From contig JAGPGR010000103.1 in the NCBI GenBank assembly GCA_018055865.1, positions 1 through 6,808 on the forward strand: a stretch of 6,808 bases of DNA, given 5' to 3'. Shown one piece after another: positions 5,085 to 6,808 of this stretch; position 1 is the stretch's first letter, and the number at the start of each line of letters is the position of its first letter. The position numbers and the translations under genes are program-made. The notes under the pieces are model-generated. The model ran no database searches. It saw nothing but the letters and a program-made list of their open reading frames with translations, and had not been told where the DNA came from. Source of the stretch: Paludibacteraceae bacterium (GTDB taxonomy: Bacteria > Bacteroidota > Bacteroidia > Bacteroidales > Paludibacteraceae).

Positions 5085-6665
5085 ATGAGATCAACCCGTA
5101 AAAAGCGTGCACATGTGCCTCAATATGTTAGTCCGAACCAATTAGTATTGGAGGGATTTGAGTCTCCATTTGATCAAAAGTTGAATCCACGAAACCGTTG
5201 GGTTGTCTTAGCCCATCTTATTCCGTGGGATAAGATTTGTAATTTGTATTTCAAGTTTGTCCCCAAAGGACAAACCGGTCGTCCCCCATTAAATCCACGA
5301 ATTGTGATTGGCTCCCTTATTATAAAACATATATGCCATCTGGACGATCGTGAAACCGTTGATCAGATATCAGAAAACATTTACATGCAATACTTTCTGG
5401 GTTACTCCAGTTTTACGAACGAAACACCTTTCGATGCTTCCCTTTTTGTGGAGTTTCGCAAGCGTCTTGGTATGGACAACCTAAATGCAATCAACGAAAA
5501 GATTGTAGCCATCAAAACCAAACTTGAAAGTTCTTCTAAGCCAGAGCAGCCGATTTCTGTTTCAAAACAAGACGATGATCCATACGGTAATCAACAAGAG
5601 CCGCCCAGTGATCCGGAACATAAAGGTCGGGTGATTTTCGATGCCACAGCTTGCCCACAGGACATTGCTTATCCAACCGACCTGAACCTGCTCAACGATG
5701 CCCGGGAAAAACTCGAAGAGCTCATTGACCTGATTTACAAGAAAGAATTGCATAGGTCTAAACCGAGAACCTATCGCAAAATTGCCCGTAAAACATACCT
5801 TCAAACGGCTCAAAAGAAGAATAAAAGCCGGAAAATAATCCGCAAAGCCAACCGTAATCAACTTTCCTATGTTCGACGAAATCTTGCCATTGTCAACGAA
5901 CTTTTGGACGCTTATCAGGTAAACAACCTCCCGTTTCCATTAAATCCGGGTCAGCAAAAATATCTTTTGGTGGTACAAACCCTCTACGACCAGCAAAAGC
6001 AAATGTATGACTCCAATACGCATAGCATTGAACACCGCATCGTGAGCATACATCAACCGCATGTGCGCCCCATCGTACGAGGCAAGGCTCAGGCAAAAGT
6101 CGAGTTTGGTTCCAAAATACACGTTTCACTCATAGATGGCATCTCTTTCCTGGATAAACTTTCGTGGGAAGCCTTTAACGAAGGAAGCCAACTGCTGGAT
6201 TACATTGAAATGTATCGAAAACGTTTCGGCTTTTATCCTCGTGAAGTACTTGCCGACCAAATTTATTGTACTCGTGTCAATCGGGCAGCGCTAAAAGAAT
6301 TAGGAATAAAACTTTTAGCCAAGCCACTTGGCAGACCTTCGGCATTGTCAATTCATGTAAGTCCGGGAGAACGAAACCCAATAGAAGGCAAGTTTGGTCA
6401 AGCTAAAACCGGATACGGTCTGAATCGCATCAAGGCAAGGCTTAAACAAACAAGCGAAAGTTGGATTGCCACCATCGTGTTGGTGTTGAACTTAGTAAAA
6501 TTGGCGGGAGTAGCACTCCTGTGTGCAATACTTGACAACTGCCGGAGTTTTTCAGCACGCTTGCTGAAAACTGTGTCTCTAAATCTATCAAATATTTTCA
6601 AACAAATATTTTTCATCAATCAAACAGACGTTGCTCGTCATGTTTTATTTGAATATGAAAGCTGA
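5085..6665 (+). CDS. IS5/IS1182-type DDE transposase
   Basis: This enzyme would cut and join the ends of the surrounding IS. It is 526 residues from the ATG at 5085, chosen because MRSTRKKR looks like the usual basic family start, AAGGA precedes it, and the predicted promoter lies just upstream; ATG 5073 is an alternative. Residues about 40-130 form a DUF772-like N-terminal DNA-binding region (GRPPLNPRIVIGSLIIKH, YMQYFLGYSSF, FRKRLG). The catalytic triad I propose is D186 (FDATACPQD), D391 (LADQIYC) and E434 (RNPIEGKFGQAK); the R-x3-E-x6-K spacing of the IS4/IS5 superfamily is present (R430, E434, K441). A long, very basic insert lies between the first two aspartates, as in the larger members of this group. 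No frameshift or stop is seen, so it is probably functional. The exact family name (IS5 or IS1182) is less certain than the transposase call. Confidence 0.93.
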   Translation: MRSTRKKRAHVPQYVSPNQLVLEGFESPFDQKLNPRNRWVVLAHLIPWDKICNLYFKFVPKGQTGRPPLNPRIVIGSLIIKHICHLDDRETVDQISENIYMQYFLGYSSFTNETPFDASLFVEFRKRLGMDNLNAINEKIVAIKTKLESSSKPEQPISVSKQDDDPYGNQQEPPSDPEHKGRVIFDATACPQDIAYPTDLNLLNDAREKLEELIDLIYKKELHRSKPRTYRKIARKTYLQTAQKKNKSRKIIRKANRNQLSYVRRNLAIVNELLDAYQVNNLPFPLNPGQQKYLLVVQTLYDQQKQMYDSNTHSIEHRIVSIHQPHVRPIVRGKAQAKVEFGSKIHVSLIDGISFLDKLSWEAFNEGSQLLDYIEMYRKRFGFYPREVLADQIYCTRVNRAALKELGIKLLAKPLGRPSALSIHVSPGERNPIEGKFGQAKTGYGLNRIKARLKQTSESWIATIVLVLNLVKLAGVALLCAILDNCRSFSARLLKTVSLNLSNIFKQIFFINQTDVARHVLFEYES

Positions 6666-6680
6666 GTTTATCAGCAGACC
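6666..6680 (-). repeat. Right terminal inverted repeat of the IS
   Basis: GTTTATCAGCAGACC, the inverted partner of 5009-5023 with one mismatch. It abuts the TGA stop of the transposase (6663-6665). Confidence 0.88.
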
Positions 6681-6735
6681 CTATGTAATACTGAAACATA
6701 AATCTCAAAAACAGAAAGACGAACTGTCAACCGAT

Positions 6736-6756
6736 GTGTTTTATACCTGAAAACAC
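6736..6756. promoter_or_regulatory. 7-bp inverted repeat upstream of the last gene
   Basis: GTGTTTT (6736-6742) and AAAACAC (6750-6756) are perfect inverted copies with a 7-nt spacer, ending 19 bp before the ATG at 6776. Possible operator or leader hairpin. No exact TAnnTTTG element was found between the IS and this gene. Confidence 0.25.
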
Positions 6757-6775
6757 GCTCACAAAAATATACAAG

Positions 6776-6808
6776 ATGAAACTGGAAGATTTAGGATATA
6801 ATGATAAA
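6776..6808 (+). CDS. Start of a gene, possibly an RsgA-like GTPase (3' end outside window)
   Basis: An ATG at 6776 opens a frame reading MKLEDLGYNDK to the window edge, after the A-rich leader typical of this phylum. M-x-LEDLGYN is how I remember the N-terminus of one branch of ribosome small-subunit-dependent GTPase A proteins, but eleven residues cannot settle it. No other start or gene fits the region right of the IS. If correct, its native promoter region is now separated from upstream DNA by the IS. Confidence 0.5.
   Translation, partial: MKLEDLGYNDK

Larger units (their letters stand above)
5009..6680 (+). mobile_element. Complete IS5/IS1182-type insertion sequence (1672 bp)
   Basis: The element is bounded by inverted repeats GGTCTGCTGATTAAC (5009-5023) and GTTTATCAGCAGACC (6666-6680), matching 14 of 15. 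It contains one promoter and one full-length DDE transposase; the right repeat begins directly after the transposase stop. The IS name is not assigned. No long target duplication is visible. A TA dinucleotide sits symmetrically one base outside each end (5006-5007 and 6682-6683), compatible with a 2-bp TA target duplication or with a slightly longer repeat. It inserted between a terminator and the start region of the next gene. Confidence 0.9.

Overview
The window looks like an accessory stretch of a Bacteroidota (probably Bacteroidales-type) chromosome. Three things point there. Start codons have A/T-rich leaders with little or no Shine-Dalgarno sequence. The transposase gene has a textbook Bacteroides-type promoter (TTTG, 19 bp, TAnnTTTG). 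The window also carries a DUF6266-type protein, a family I know only from this phylum. Every gene I can support reads on the + strand.

Layout. (1) 1-2302 is the 3' part of an EcoEI-like type I restriction gene, hsdR. Its start and nuclease domain lie upstream of the window; the helicase motor and C-terminal domain are intact. Two short palindromic REP-like sequences sit in frame inside it and are translated as extra peptide, and a triple cysteine-rich repeat lies between motor and C-terminus. (2) 2510-3679 encodes a 389-residue protein I cannot name. It carries a near-perfect 12-bp coding minisatellite (QEQS) separating a larger N-terminal part from a compact C-terminal one. (3) 3680-4263 is a 584-bp gap with no convincing gene. 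It holds a G-quadruplex motif (minus strand), several perfect inverted repeats, candidate promoters and a strong leader hairpin. (4) 4264-4890 is a DUF6266-type gene of 208 residues, closed by a strong intrinsic terminator at 4901-4955. (5) 5009-6680 is a complete insertion sequence with 15-bp terminal inverted repeats (14/15), its own promoter and an apparently intact 526-residue DDE transposase. (6) 6776-6808 is the first 11 codons of a gene whose N-terminus resembles a branch of the RsgA GTPases (tentative).

How the parts relate. Only hsdR has a clear biochemical role, DNA translocation and cleavage with HsdM/HsdS, which must lie outside the window. The unknown gene follows it by 207 bp on the same strand, so it could be a passenger or accessory of the restriction locus, but nothing in its sequence proves this. 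The DUF6266 gene is a separate transcription unit with its own leader and terminator. The IS landed between that terminator and the next gene and breaks no recognisable gene. The most unusual signals are the translated REP-like insertions in hsdR, the QEQS minisatellite, and the crowded non-coding leader of the DUF6266 gene.
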